Positions 32,718-40,894 of a stretch of DNA of 56,432 nt are shown here, in pieces. Both the position numbers and the translations under genes were made by a program. The stretch comes from a virus. Each line of letters starts with the position of its first letter. The first letter of the stretch is position 1. The notes under the pieces were generated by a model, which was not told the DNA's origin, searched no databases, and worked only from the letters and a program-made list of their open reading frames with translations. The stretch covers positions 1 to 56,432 of the IMG/VR virus record IMGVR_UViG_3300047552_000689, one strand, 5' to 3'.

Positions 32718-33019
32718 CCAAGAGAGCGCAGGGCCGAGGCACCGTCTCAGTGCAGCACAAGACGAGCGACGACCTAACCGATCACGAGCTCGCATGGGTG
32801 GCCGAGGTCGAATACACGACCGACTACGAGCCATTCGGCAGCACCTATGTTCCCAGAGAGTCAGCTGAGATGCTCGAGGGCCACTGGGAGTGGGACGGCG
32901 AGGAGAAGGCCGAGTGGTGGATCAACAGCAGGCTGCTGATGATGGGCTACAAGATCGAGGAAGTGGGCCAGCTCAAGACGCGGGCCACCGAAAACTGGAA
33001 AGCAGAGGAAGCATTCTGA
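32714..33019 (+). CDS. Acidic hypothetical protein (101 aa)
   Basis: ATG at 32714 overlaps the helicase stop (ATGA). Trp/Glu-rich and acidic (HWEWDGEEKAEWWINSRLLMMGYKIEEVGQL). It has no family I recognise. Co-translated with the helicase, so a partner role is possible. Confidence 0.65.
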   Translation: MTKRAQGRGTVSVQHKTSDDLTDHELAWVAEVEYTTDYEPFGSTYVPRESAEMLEGHWEWDGEEKAEWWINSRLLMMGYKIEEVGQLKTRATENWKAEEAF

Positions 33020-33567
33020 TGACACACGACTACAGCGAGTTCGCCACTCCGATCGGCGACAACAGCATGGCTCGGCTCTCTGGGCTCGCCAAGCTGCAGA
33101 AGGAGCGCGAGCAGCGCGTGGCCGAATTGCAGCGCCAGCTCCAGGAGGCCCAGGACGAGCTCGAGCAGATCGCGGGCAAGGAGTTGCCCGAGCTCATGCA
33201 GGATCTCCGCCTGGAGAACTTCACCACGTCCGATGGCATCACCATCAACATCAAGGAGAGCATCCACTGCTCGATCCCCAAGGCGCGCCAGGACGAGGCA
33301 TTCGAGTGGCTCGAGAAGGCGGGCGACGATGGCATGGTCAAGCGCAAGTTCATCATCGCGTTCAACCGCGACGAGGAGGCCTGGGCCAACAAGTTCCGCG
33401 CCGATCTGGCCAAGCGGAAGAAGCCCGTCAACGCCATCATCGAGCGCAAGGTCGAGCCGCCGACTCTCAAGAGCTACGTGACCAAGAAGCTCGAGGCGGG
33501 CGAGCCGATCCCGCAGGAATTGTTCGGCGTCCACCGTCGGAAGATCGCAACAGTAGAGGTGAAGTGA
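33019..33567 (+). CDS. Coiled-coil phage protein of unknown function (182 aa)
   Basis: The N-terminal coiled coil (LAKLQKEREQRVAELQRQLQEAQDELEQIAGK, about residues 24-57) is followed by a beta/alpha domain. The C-terminus has the recurring pattern EPPTLKSYVTKKLEAGEPIP QELFGVHRR. Similar C-termini occur in small proteins encoded near ssDNA-binding proteins in other phages, function unknown. Starts at the stop of the preceding gene (TGATG). Confidence 0.65.
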   Translation: MTHDYSEFATPIGDNSMARLSGLAKLQKEREQRVAELQRQLQEAQDELEQIAGKELPELMQDLRLENFTTSDGITINIKESIHCSIPKARQDEAFEWLEKAGDDGMVKRKFIIAFNRDEEAWANKFRADLAKRKKPVNAIIERKVEPPTLKSYVTKKLEAGEPIPQELFGVHRRKIATVEVK

Positions 33568-33728
33568 TGGCAAAGAAAGCCAAGAAGCCTGAGAAGACCA
33601 AGGACGAGCTCCGGAATGTATATCCGGATGATGGTCGCACGCACTCGGTGGGCGAAGAACCCTGCTGGTGCGAGCCCAAGGAGGTCGACGGTCAGCGGAT
33701 CCACAATCCTGGCGGGCAGACTGTTTAG
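33567..33728 (+). CDS. Small basic/Cys protein (53 aa)
   Basis: ATG at 33567 overlaps the previous stop (TGATG), with TAGAGGTGAAG upstream. MAKKAKKPEKTKDELRNVYP continues with PCWCEP, a possible zinc or redox pair. Too short to assign. A GC-rich hairpin (GCCCC...GGGGC near 33740-33755) follows in the gap before the next gene. Confidence 0.55.
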   Translation: MAKKAKKPEKTKDELRNVYPDDGRTHSVGEEPCWCEPKEVDGQRIHNPGGQTV

Positions 33729-33851
33729 GAGACCCAGCGCCCCCTCCCTGGGGCATGCTCCACATTGACCGCGCTGGGCGGTATATCCCAGCAAGACGGC
33801 CGATGCACGGAGCGGCCATAAAAGTCTCCCTGCGAACAGAAGGAGGCCCAT

Positions 33852-34667
33852 ATGGGCAACAAGTCTAAGGCCGTCGCCACGGCTGAAAACAAGGCGCTTG
33901 CACCTGTCTACGACTACGGCGACGACGCCGGGGCTGGCTTCGAGGGGACGAAGTCAACCGACCTTGCAATCCCCTTCCTCAATGTCATGCAGTCCAACTC
34001 GCCCTCGGTCGCCGATGGCGTGAACAAGAACGGTGACATCGTCAACTCCGTGACTGGCGAAGTCTGGTCCGGCGACGAAGGAATCCCCTTCCAGGCAGTC
34101 CACCGCGAGCGCAAGTTCGTCAAGTGGAAGCCGCGCGACCAGGGCGGTGGCTTGATCGCCGTCTACGACCCGGAAGACCCCTACGTCGAGAAGGTCAAGT
34201 CGATGAACGCCTCGACCTACGGCAAGCTGAAGACCGAGGACGGCAACGAGCTCATCGAGACTCACTACGTCTACGGCCTCATCCTGAACAACGAGGGCAC
34301 CGAGCAGAATGGCTTCGCTCTCATGGCCTTCACCAGCACCAAGATCACCCCGTGGAAGAAGTGGTTCACGGCCATGAACTTGGTCAAGGGGAAGCCGCCC
34401 ATCTTCGCCTTCCGGGCGCGGATGACCACGACGAATGAGAAGAACGACAAGGGTCAGGCCTACAAGGGCGTCGACTTCAAGCCCCTGATCGGCAAGACCT
34501 GGGTTGACACTCTCATCCCGCCGACCGACCCCATGATGCTCGAGGCCAAGAACCTCCGCGACATGATTCTCTCTGGCATTGCCAAGGCTGACTTCAGCGC
34601 TCAGGAGCGTGGGCCTGAGGGAGACGCCGCTGGCAAGACTGGTGGTGAGAAAGAGGTGCCGTTCTAG
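33852..34667 (+). CDS. Probable ssDNA-binding protein (271 aa)
   Basis: AGAAGGAGG precedes the start at 33852. The N-terminal segment TDLAIPFLNVMQSNSPSVAD G and a central beta-rich region are followed by a charged C-terminus ending EVPF, like the acidic-aromatic tail of SSBs that recruits partners. It is the first gene after a 123-base gap and lies before the Dda-like helicase. Role inferred from tail and context; a recombination mediator is an alternative. Confidence 0.55.
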   Translation: MGNKSKAVATAENKALAPVYDYGDDAGAGFEGTKSTDLAIPFLNVMQSNSPSVADGVNKNGDIVNSVTGEVWSGDEGIPFQAVHRERKFVKWKPRDQGGGLIAVYDPEDPYVEKVKSMNASTYGKLKTEDGNELIETHYVYGLILNNEGTEQNGFALMAFTSTKITPWKKWFTAMNLVKGKPPIFAFRARMTTTNEKNDKGQAYKGVDFKPLIGKTWVDTLIPPTDPMMLEAKNLRDMILSGIAKADFSAQERGPEGDAAGKTGGEKEVPF

Positions 34668-34700
34668 TCGTTCCGCCCCTGCTTCCCGACTAGAACAACA

Positions 34701-34725
34701 GGGGGTGGTCTCATGGGCCACCCCC
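34701..34725 (+). terminator. Hairpin after the ssDNA-binding-like gene
   Basis: GGGGGTGG (34701-34708) pairs perfectly with CCACCCCC (34718-34725), loop TCTCATGGG. No T-run, but placed in the only gap between two oppositely abundant gene types, so it may limit read-through to the helicase genes. Confidence 0.65.
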
Positions 34726-34744
34726 ACTTCATCAGGAGACCATC

Positions 34745-35023
34745 ATGGTTGGAACTTTCAAGAGCATGTTTCGTGGTGGCGTCGCGCCGCCGAGCATCAA
34801 TCACATACTGAGCCAGATGAAGTGGCTCGGGGGACCAGAGATTCCAGAGGAGCCGCGCCGCCTCCGCCTGGGCGAGGGTCCAGTCAATGGCATCCCCAAG
34901 GGCTCCTGGGGACGTCGCGTCGGCGCGTGGGAGGTCGACCCTGACAACCCCAACCGCCTCCGGGCCTTCCACTACACCAAGGGGTGGCGCTACCAGAGGA
35001 ACCCCGATGCAGTGGTCTCCTGA
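34745..35023 (+). CDS. Small basic hypothetical protein (92 aa)
   Basis: CAGGAGACC precedes ATG 34745. Basic, Pro/Gly/Trp-rich (MFRGGVAPPSINHILSQMKW LGG..., SWGRRVGAWEVDPDNPNRLRAFHYTKGWRYQR). Overlaps the next helicase gene by 17 bases. No family recognised. Confidence 0.62.
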   Translation: MVGTFKSMFRGGVAPPSINHILSQMKWLGGPEIPEEPRRLRLGEGPVNGIPKGSWGRRVGAWEVDPDNPNRLRAFHYTKGWRYQRNPDAVVS

Positions 35024-36269
35024 GCAGGACCGGGCGCTCCAGGCCATCGACAAGTGGGCGCGCGACCCAGGGTCGCCACAGGTGTTCAAGCTGTTCGGCT
35101 ACGCGGGCACAGGTAAGACCACGCTCGCGAAGACGATCGCCGAGGGCATCGACGGGCGCGTCCTCTTCGGGGCGTACACAGGCAAGGCAGCTCATGTCCT
35201 CCGGGGCAAGGGCTGCCCGAACGCCGACACGATCCACTCGATGATCTACCACTCTCGCGATCAGAGCGCCCTGCGCCTCAAGCAACTGGAGCTCAGCCTG
35301 CTCGAGTTCAAGCAGGAGATCGCGGCCGAGCACGCACCAGAGGATCGCAATTCGATCGACTGGGGGCAATACAAGCAGTACAACGAACTTTGTCGGGAGA
35401 TCGACGCCGAGCGGATGAACTGCAGCAAGCCCATGTTCAGTCTCAACTTCGAGAGCGAGGTGAAGTACGCGAACCTCGTCATCATCGACGAGTGCTCGAT
35501 GGTGGACACGACCATGGCCGACGACCTGCTGTTCTTCGGAACCAAGGTCCTCGTCTTGGGAGATCCCGGCCAGCTTCCCCCGGTCATGGGCACTGGCTAT
35601 TTCATCCAGGGCGAGCCGGACTTCATGCTCCAGGAGATCCACCGCCAGGCGCGCGACAACCCGATCATCGCCATGGCATCGCACGTGCGCGAGGGCGGGG
35701 CACTCAAGGTTGGAGAGTGGGGTGAGAACCAGATCATCCCAGTCGAGGAGCTGAAGCAGCACGGCCACATCATGACCGAGGCGGACCAGATCCTCGTCGG
35801 TCGCAACAACACTCGTCGCGACTACAACAAGCGCATGCGTCAGGTCCTTGGACGCTCGGCCTCCTGGGACAAGTGGCAGCCCGTCGCCCAGGACAAGCTG
35901 GTCTGCCTCCGCAACAACAAGGAGCTCGGCCTGCTGAATGGTGCGCAGTGGGAGGTCACCTCCGTTCTCAGCTTCACCGAGGACCGGGTGAATATGCAGC
36001 TCCGCTCGCTCGACACGCAGGCGCTGCTCGACGTCGAGGGGCACACTCACCACTTCATGGGCAAGACCGAGGCCATGCCGTGGTGGGAGCGCAAGGAGGC
36101 CGAGGAGTTCGACTATGGATACGTGATGACGACGCACAAGGCCCAGGGGTCGCAGTGGGACAAGGTCGTCGTGTTCGATGAGAGCTTTGTGTTCAGAGAG
36201 GATAGAAGCAAGTGGCTGTATACAGCGATCACAAGAGCGGCTCAGCAGCTCCACATCGTGAAGATGTAG
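35007..36269 (+). CDS. Dda/RecD-like SF1 helicase (420 aa)
   Basis: Start at 35007 (MQWSPEQDRALQAID), a typical Q-motif start. Walker A GYAGTGKTT (residues 31-39), motif Ia YTGKAAHVL, Walker B VIIDECSMVD (about 158), motif III GDPGQLPPV (about 188), motif V YVMTTHKAQGSQWDKVVV, motif VI YTAITRAAQ. This order is that of T4 Dda and RecD. Probably removes proteins from DNA and aids replication start or recombination. Confidence 0.9.
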   Translation: MQWSPEQDRALQAIDKWARDPGSPQVFKLFGYAGTGKTTLAKTIAEGIDGRVLFGAYTGKAAHVLRGKGCPNADTIHSMIYHSRDQSALRLKQLELSLLEFKQEIAAEHAPEDRNSIDWGQYKQYNELCREIDAERMNCSKPMFSLNFESEVKYANLVIIDECSMVDTTMADDLLFFGTKVLVLGDPGQLPPVMGTGYFIQGEPDFMLQEIHRQARDNPIIAMASHVREGGALKVGEWGENQIIPVEELKQHGHIMTEADQILVGRNNTRRDYNKRMRQVLGRSASWDKWQPVAQDKLVCLRNNKELGLLNGAQWEVTSVLSFTEDRVNMQLRSLDTQALLDVEGHTHHFMGKTEAMPWWERKEAEEFDYGYVMTTHKAQGSQWDKVVVFDESFVFREDRSKWLYTAITRAAQQLHIVKM

Positions 36270-36427
36270 GGGCGTGGCTCGAGCGCGTGCATGAGGATAT
36301 AACGCGAGTCGGCCTGCCTGTAGTTATGATGATAGTGAGGCGGCGGATGTCCAGACACCAGATGCTCGCGGTGGCAAGCACTCTAGAGCGTGTTGCAGCT
36401 GACATCAGATCACGCCTTGCTAGTTGA
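36212..36427 (+). CDS. Possible small overlapping protein (71 aa)
   Basis: A GTG at 36212 opens a frame overlapping the helicase end by 58 bases; AGAGAGGAT lies upstream. The part beyond the helicase (ERVHEDITRVGLPVVMMIVRRRMSRHQMLAVASTLERVAADIRSRLAS) reads like a genuine helical protein. The start is uncertain and a shorter GTG start is possible. No family recognised. Confidence 0.35.
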   Translation: MAVYSDHKSGSAAPHREDVGAWLERVHEDITRVGLPVVMMIVRRRMSRHQMLAVASTLERVAADIRSRLAS

Positions 36428-36492
36428 GACATGAGACATTCAGAATGGGAGCCCTGCACGTGATGCAGCAGATCAATTCAAGAGGTTGGGAA

Positions 36493-38226
36493 ATGTACGG
36501 ACCGCAGACGCCGCTCGGACAGGAGATTCATGCAAACAACTATCGTGAGGAGGGGGAGAGTTTCCGCGAGTACGGCAACCGAGTTGCCAGCGCGCTGACG
36601 GACGGGGCCGACGAGTTCCAACTCTTCCGCGACGACCTGCTCACGCAGCGGACGCTGCCCGGTGGTCGCATCCAGAAGGCGGCGGGCTCGATTCGTGGTG
36701 TCACGATGTATAACTGCTTCGTCTCTGGGACCATCGAGGACAGCTTCGTCTCCGGTCCAGGCAATATCATGCAGGCGCTCACCGAGAGCGTCACGACCAT
36801 GCGCCTCGGCGGTGGCATCGGCTACGAGTTCAGCACGCTCCGCCCCAAGAACGCGCCGATCAAGAAGCTCGGCTCGAAAAGCTCCGGGCCGCTCGCGTTC
36901 ATGGACATGTTCGACGCTGGCTGCGGCTGCGTCAAGTCGGCGGGCGATCGCCGTGGAGCCCAGATGGGCACCTTCGACATCCACCACCCGGACATCATGG
37001 ACTTCATCCACGCGAAGCAGGGGTCCGGTCGCTTCAAGAATTTCAACCTGTCCGTCCTCGTGACCGACGAGTTCATGGCCGCGCTCGACGCGCATCAGCC
37101 CTACGAGCTCCGCTTCGCCGGGGAGAGCTATGGGCAGGGTGATCCCAGGGTAGTGTGGGACGCGATCATGCGGTCGACCTACGACTGGGCCGAGCCGGGT
37201 GTGATCTTCATCGACCGGATCAACCAGCGGAACAACCTGTGGTACGCCGAGCGCATCCGTGCCACCAACCCCTGCGGCGAGCAGCCCCTCCCTCCATACG
37301 GGGCCTGCCTCCTGGGTTCGATCAACCTCACCAAGTTCGCCAACCGGGGCTTCGGTGGCCGCTGGGTGTTCGATTGGCAGGGCCTCGCCCAGGCCGCCGA
37401 GCGGTTCGTCCGCGCCCTCGACAACGTGGTCGACCGCAGCATCTACCCCCTCGAGCAGCAGCGTGCAGAGGCCCTCTCGAAGCGCCGCATGGGCATCGGG
37501 GTGACGGGCCTCGCCAATACCATCGAGGCTATGCTCGGCCGCCCTGCCTACGGCGAGGAGGAGTTCGTCGCCATCCAGGACGACATCCTCCGCACGATCG
37601 CCGAGGCCGCCTACAACACCTCCGTCGACCTGGCGAAGGAGCGCGGTCCCTTCCCGCTCTTCGACCGGGACAAGTACCTCTACGGAAACGAGGAGGCCTT
37701 CGCCCAGAGGCGGCTTCCGGAGTGGCTCAAGGAGAAGATCTGGAAGCACGGCATCCGGAACAGCCACCTCCTCTCGATCGCCCCGGCTGGCACGATCTCC
37801 ATCGTCGCGGACAACGTGAGCTCGGGCGTCGAGCCTGTGTTCCTCCACCGCTACGACCGGACGGTCATCACCCCTGCTGGGACCAAGGTCGAGACCGTCG
37901 AGGACTATGGCGTCCGGGTGTTCGGCATCGAGGGCAAGACGACCGAGCATGTCACCGTGGACGAGCACCTCGCCGTGCTGGCGAAGGCCGCCGAATGGGT
38001 TGACAGCGCCGTGTCGAAGACCGTCAACATCCCCGAGTCGTACGACTTCGAGGACTTCAAGAAGGTCTACCGCAAGGCCTACGATCTCGGGGCCAAGGGC
38101 TGCACGACCTTCCGCACTGGCGGGAAGCTCCAGGGCATCCTGCAGCCGACCAAGGAGGAGCCGAAGGAGGAGGCCGTCGAGGCCTGCTTCATCGACCCGG
38201 TGAGCGGCAAGCGCGAGTGCGCCTAG
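36493..38226 (+). CDS. nrdJ: Class II (adenosylcobalamin-dependent) ribonucleoside reductase (577 aa)
   Basis: Converts ribonucleotides to deoxyribonucleotides using B12 without a separate radical subunit. Visible: YNCFVSGTIEDSF (Cys near 75), then NPCGEQPLPPYGACLLGSINLTKF (active-site Cys near 261, Glu two residues on), LSIAPAGTISIVADNVSSGV EP, and C-terminal CTTFRTGGKLQGIL with a final Cys pair region (ACFIDPVSGKRECA). Start at 36493 follows AAGAGGTTGGGAA; in-frame ATGs at 36445 and 36463 lack that. No oxygen or small-subunit gene is nearby, as expected for class II. Cobalamin must come from the host. Confidence 0.88.
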   Translation: MYGPQTPLGQEIHANNYREEGESFREYGNRVASALTDGADEFQLFRDDLLTQRTLPGGRIQKAAGSIRGVTMYNCFVSGTIEDSFVSGPGNIMQALTESVTTMRLGGGIGYEFSTLRPKNAPIKKLGSKSSGPLAFMDMFDAGCGCVKSAGDRRGAQMGTFDIHHPDIMDFIHAKQGSGRFKNFNLSVLVTDEFMAALDAHQPYELRFAGESYGQGDPRVVWDAIMRSTYDWAEPGVIFIDRINQRNNLWYAERIRATNPCGEQPLPPYGACLLGSINLTKFANRGFGGRWVFDWQGLAQAAERFVRALDNVVDRSIYPLEQQRAEALSKRRMGIGVTGLANTIEAMLGRPAYGEEEFVAIQDDILRTIAEAAYNTSVDLAKERGPFPLFDRDKYLYGNEEAFAQRRLPEWLKEKIWKHGIRNSHLLSIAPAGTISIVADNVSSGVEPVFLHRYDRTVITPAGTKVETVEDYGVRVFGIEGKTTEHVTVDEHLAVLAKAAEWVDSAVSKTVNIPESYDFEDFKKVYRKAYDLGAKGCTTFRTGGKLQGILQPTKEEPKEEAVEACFIDPVSGKRECA

Positions 38227-38252
38227 TTATGGATACCCACGGACGGCTGCTG

Positions 38253-38284
38253 GTGCACTATGCACAGGCAGCCCCCTCTGGGGC
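38253..38284 (+). terminator. Paired short hairpins after the reductase gene
   Basis: GTGCA (38253-38257)/TGCAC (38261-38265), then GCCCC (38271-38275)/GGGGC (38280-38284). Both are short, with no T-run. They lie in the 80-base gap before the next gene. Confidence 0.4.
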
Positions 38285-38306
38285 CATCAACTAGGGAAAC
38301 ACTGAC

Positions 38307-38660
38307 ATGCCTGACGAACAATACCCAGGAATGCGCTCGCATCCAGGCTATCATCTGCTGCGTCAAGAGAAGCGACAGCTTGGAGATCTAATCTGGGATC
38401 TCAAGAACGGCGCCATCTACAAGTGGGATATCAACACCCCCTCTGGCCAGTCGTACTTGGCGAAGCTCCGGAACCAGGTTCGCCTGCTCCATATCACACA
38501 CCGCTACTTGCGCGGTCGCACGTATCGCGGCTGCGAGAGCAAGACGCACAACCGACTCTCGAACGAGTGGGTGGCGCGCATCGAGTTCCTTGCCAACCTC
38601 TACGGCGGGCCGCTCCACGGCGACATGCCTCCCGTGTCCGAGTGGGTCAAGGCCAACTGA
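38307..38660 (+). CDS. Hypothetical protein upstream of hypermodification island (117 aa)
   Basis: AGGGAAAC precedes ATG 38307. The product is basic and rich in Tyr/His/Arg (HPGYHLLRQEKRQLGDLIWDLKNGAIYKW..., LLHITHRYLRGRTYRGCESK), suggesting a nucleic acid-associated protein. No family recognised. Its stop overlaps the next start (TGATG). Confidence 0.65.
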   Translation: MPDEQYPGMRSHPGYHLLRQEKRQLGDLIWDLKNGAIYKWDINTPSGQSYLAKLRNQVRLLHITHRYLRGRTYRGCESKTHNRLSNEWVARIEFLANLYGGPLHGDMPPVSEWVKAN

Positions 38661-39235
38661 TGCTGAAGCCGATTCTCATCGGGCAGGCCCCTGGGCCGAA
38701 CACCGACCCAGCCCTCCCGCTATTCCCGCTCCCCAGCACATCCGCTGGGGGGCGGCTCTGCTCTGTCATGGGGCTCTGCTACAAGGACTACATCCGGCGC
38801 TTCGATCGCGCCAACGTCCTCGTCGAGTTCCCAGGGAGGCACAAGCGGGATGACAAGTTCCCGCTCCGTGATGCCAAGCTCGCCGCTCGATCGATGAAGC
38901 AGCTCCTCAAGGGCCGTCATGTCATCCTAGTCGGCCGCAACGTGGCAGCGGTGTTCAACGTGCTGGATCTCCCATTCCACCACGCGAGCGAATATCACGA
39001 TTGGTGCAAGACTCTCGCAGTCGTGCCCCACACCAGTGGTCGCAATCACTGGTACAACTCCGCTGCGAATCGTGAGGAGGCCCGGAGATTCTGGCTTCAA
39101 CACATTCCGGCTATTCTTGACACTAAGCTGTTGCTTTCGGCTGTCAGCCGGGGCACTTATATGCAACACCCGGTGCTGGGTGAGACAGGAGCAAGCTATG
39201 ACGACAGTCACGTATCAGGGCATCCAGTTCACTGA
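38660..39235 (+). CDS. Uracil-DNA glycosylase superfamily-like protein (191 aa)
   Basis: N-terminal LIGQAPGPNTDP...LPSTSAGGRLCSVMGL is the family 4-type UDG motif 1 layout (GxAPGxxxxxxxxPF..SGxxL), with G8-Q9-A10-P11-G12. The middle has VILVGRNVAAVFNVL (strand and helix), and the C-terminal motif VVPHTSGRNHWYN matches the HPSxxN-like loop. It lacks the FeS cysteines of true family 4. In the hypermodification setting it could act on modified or unmodified pyrimidines, or be a non-catalytic reader. Overlaps the next gene by 38 bases. Confidence 0.68.
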   Translation: MLKPILIGQAPGPNTDPALPLFPLPSTSAGGRLCSVMGLCYKDYIRRFDRANVLVEFPGRHKRDDKFPLRDAKLAARSMKQLLKGRHVILVGRNVAAVFNVLDLPFHHASEYHDWCKTLAVVPHTSGRNHWYNSAANREEARRFWLQHIPAILDTKLLLSAVSRGTYMQHPVLGETGASYDDSHVSGHPVH

Positions 39236-39755
39236 ACAGATGCTCCAGGAGGAGAAGACCTCCGACCTGCTGAAGACCTACAACCGCATCGCCGAGGCGA
39301 ACGACGAGAAAGTCGTCAACAAGTTCGCCGACCACGCGACCGCTGTGAAGCGGACGTGGGCCATGCTCCAGAAGCACGGCAAGTCCGTGAAGAAAGAGGT
39401 CAAGGTCGCCACCGAGCGTCGTCTCCGGACGAAGCACTTCAACTATGTCGCAGTCGGCCAGCCCAAGCCTCGCCGCGAGTCCAGCGCCGACAACCCGGTG
39501 CTGCGCGACATGCTGCTGACTCGCCTGCTCACGCCAGAGGGCCTCAGCTTCAACCAGGCCAAGGAAGTCGTCGCCGAGTTCGACGAGCTTCGCGAGCGCC
39601 TCGGCAAGCCCGTCCGCAACGGCGGCGAGCATACCGTCGAGACGCGGGCCTACGAGGGCCTCCGCCTCATCCACTACTATCTCAACTACTCCCTGAAGCA
39701 GGACGGCGAGGGCGACGACGCGCCCATCCGCATCGTCGGCAACAGGAAGTCGTAG
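39198..39755 (+). CDS. Hypothetical protein in the island (185 aa)
   Basis: ACAGGAGC precedes ATG 39198. The start region (TYQGIQFTEQMLQEEKTSDL LKTYNRIAEANDEKVVNKFADHATAVKRTWAML) is helical, with a basic linker KVATERRLRTKHFNYVAVGQ PKPRRES. The second half (MLLTRLLTPEGLSFNQAKEV VAEFDELRERLGKP) is helical. The N-terminal FADHATAVKRTWAMLQ pattern resembles small DNA-binding domains in other phage proteins. No named family. Confidence 0.65.
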   Translation: MTTVTYQGIQFTEQMLQEEKTSDLLKTYNRIAEANDEKVVNKFADHATAVKRTWAMLQKHGKSVKKEVKVATERRLRTKHFNYVAVGQPKPRRESSADNPVLRDMLLTRLLTPEGLSFNQAKEVVAEFDELRERLGKPVRNGGEHTVETRAYEGLRLIHYYLNYSLKQDGEGDDAPIRIVGNRKS

Positions 39756-40633
39756 TGCGGAACTACCAGCGCCTGAGCATCGAGGACTTCGGCGCGCATC
39801 TTCTCAAGACGGGCGACCTCGACCCGATCTACATCGCACTGCAGCGAATGCGACTCCCCGCTGGCCAGCTTCATCGCTGGCTGGCGGCCTACTGGTGCTT
39901 CTACCACGCGGGCGTCGCCTGCCACATGTCCGAGCTCCAGGGCGAGGACTACTGGCGTGAGATGCAGACAGCCACCGAGAACGTGCTCCCCGCCCCTCCT
40001 GGGACGAGGTGGCCCAGAGGTCACGAGCGTCGCCACTTCAGGGGCGAGCAGGGCAATCTCGCCATGCTGAGCCTCCGGTCTCGCTATCCCAACGACGCTG
40101 ACGACTGGCTGCTGACGATCCAGGAGAAGGCGCTTTCCAAGACTGGCACAGGCGCGCATGTACCATTCTCCACGATCTCCGAGATTGTGCAGGAGGAGCG
40201 CGGCTTCGGCCCTTGGATCTCGTTCAAGGTCGGCGACATGCTCGAGCGACTCGACCTGCTCAAGGTAGACTTCACCGAGGCCGAGGTGTTCATGTTCAAG
40301 GACCCCAGGGAGGCCGCGTTCCGGCTCTGGCGGGTCAAGGCTGGGCTGAGCGAGCACGCAATTCCCAAGAATCCTGGTGGTGTCATCACCGATGTGGTGA
40401 CCTACCTGACCGAGCACTTCAAGGACCACGCGGCACCGCCCCGCAAGGAGCGCCCTGTTGGTCTGCAAGAGGTCGAGACGATCCTCTGCAAGTGGAAGTC
40501 CCACATGAACGGACACTATCCGCTCTTCAACGACACGACTGAGATCCGCGCAGGCCTGCTCGAGTGGGATCACACGGAAACTGCTCGCCTGATGTTCAAC
40601 AAGATGCCAGAGGTGCATGATGTACTACCGTGA
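39755..40633 (+). CDS. Putative amino acid:DNA transferase/thymine hypermodification protein (292 aa)
   Basis: GTG start at 39755 overlaps the previous stop. The section LAAYWCFYHAGVACHMSELQ GEDYWREMQTATEN...PPGTRWPRGHERRHFRG (about residues 43-94) resembles the family I know as amino acid:DNA transferase (ADDT) in thymidine-hypermodifying phages. Later parts (ISEIVQEERGFGPWISFKVG DMLERLDLLKVDF) are helical. Assignment is by memory of the family and neighbours, not a full alignment. If right, it would attach a free amino acid to activated 5-hmdU in DNA. Confidence 0.6.
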   Translation: MRNYQRLSIEDFGAHLLKTGDLDPIYIALQRMRLPAGQLHRWLAAYWCFYHAGVACHMSELQGEDYWREMQTATENVLPAPPGTRWPRGHERRHFRGEQGNLAMLSLRSRYPNDADDWLLTIQEKALSKTGTGAHVPFSTISEIVQEERGFGPWISFKVGDMLERLDLLKVDFTEAEVFMFKDPREAAFRLWRVKAGLSEHAIPKNPGGVITDVVTYLTEHFKDHAAPPRKERPVGLQEVETILCKWKSHMNGHYPLFNDTTEIRAGLLEWDHTETARLMFNKMPEVHDVLP

Positions 40634-40790
40634 TGAAGGACCAGACTTGACGTGGCTGCTCGCGTTCGTCGTGCTCATGATGATAGGTGCCGTGGTCCTT
40701 GGGACCGACGAGCAAGAGCAGCGCGTCGCCCGTGGCAAAGTAGACCGCGAGAACGTCCTGGTCGTCTATCCAGAGCAGCTTCGCCAATGA
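40617..40790 (+). CDS. Small membrane protein in the island (57 aa)
   Basis: ATG 40617 overlaps the previous gene; AGAGG lies upstream. Membrane segment LTWLLAFVVLMMIGAVVLG (about residues 11-29), then a charged cytoplasmic or periplasmic tail (TDEQEQRVARGKVDRENVLV VYPEQLRQ). Its stop overlaps the next start (ATGA). Function unknown. Confidence 0.6.
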   Translation: MMYYRDEGPDLTWLLAFVVLMMIGAVVLGTDEQEQRVARGKVDRENVLVVYPEQLRQ

Positions 40791-40894
40791 AGTGGTGGAT
40801 GCTCTGGTGGGCTGGCGCGATCTACGCAATCTTGCAGCTAGGCTTCGTCCTTGGGACAGCCTGGATGCTACTTAATGGAGTGAAGCTGCCATGA
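40787..40894 (+). CDS. Tiny membrane peptide in the island (35 aa)
   Basis: MKWWMLWWAGAIYAILQLGF, continuing VLGTAWMLLNGVKLP: a Trp-rich N-terminus and one membrane helix. It starts at the previous stop (ATGA) and ends at the next start (ATGA), so it is fixed by coupling on both sides. Function unknown. Confidence 0.55.
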   Translation: MKWWMLWWAGAIYAILQLGFVLGTAWMLLNGVKLP

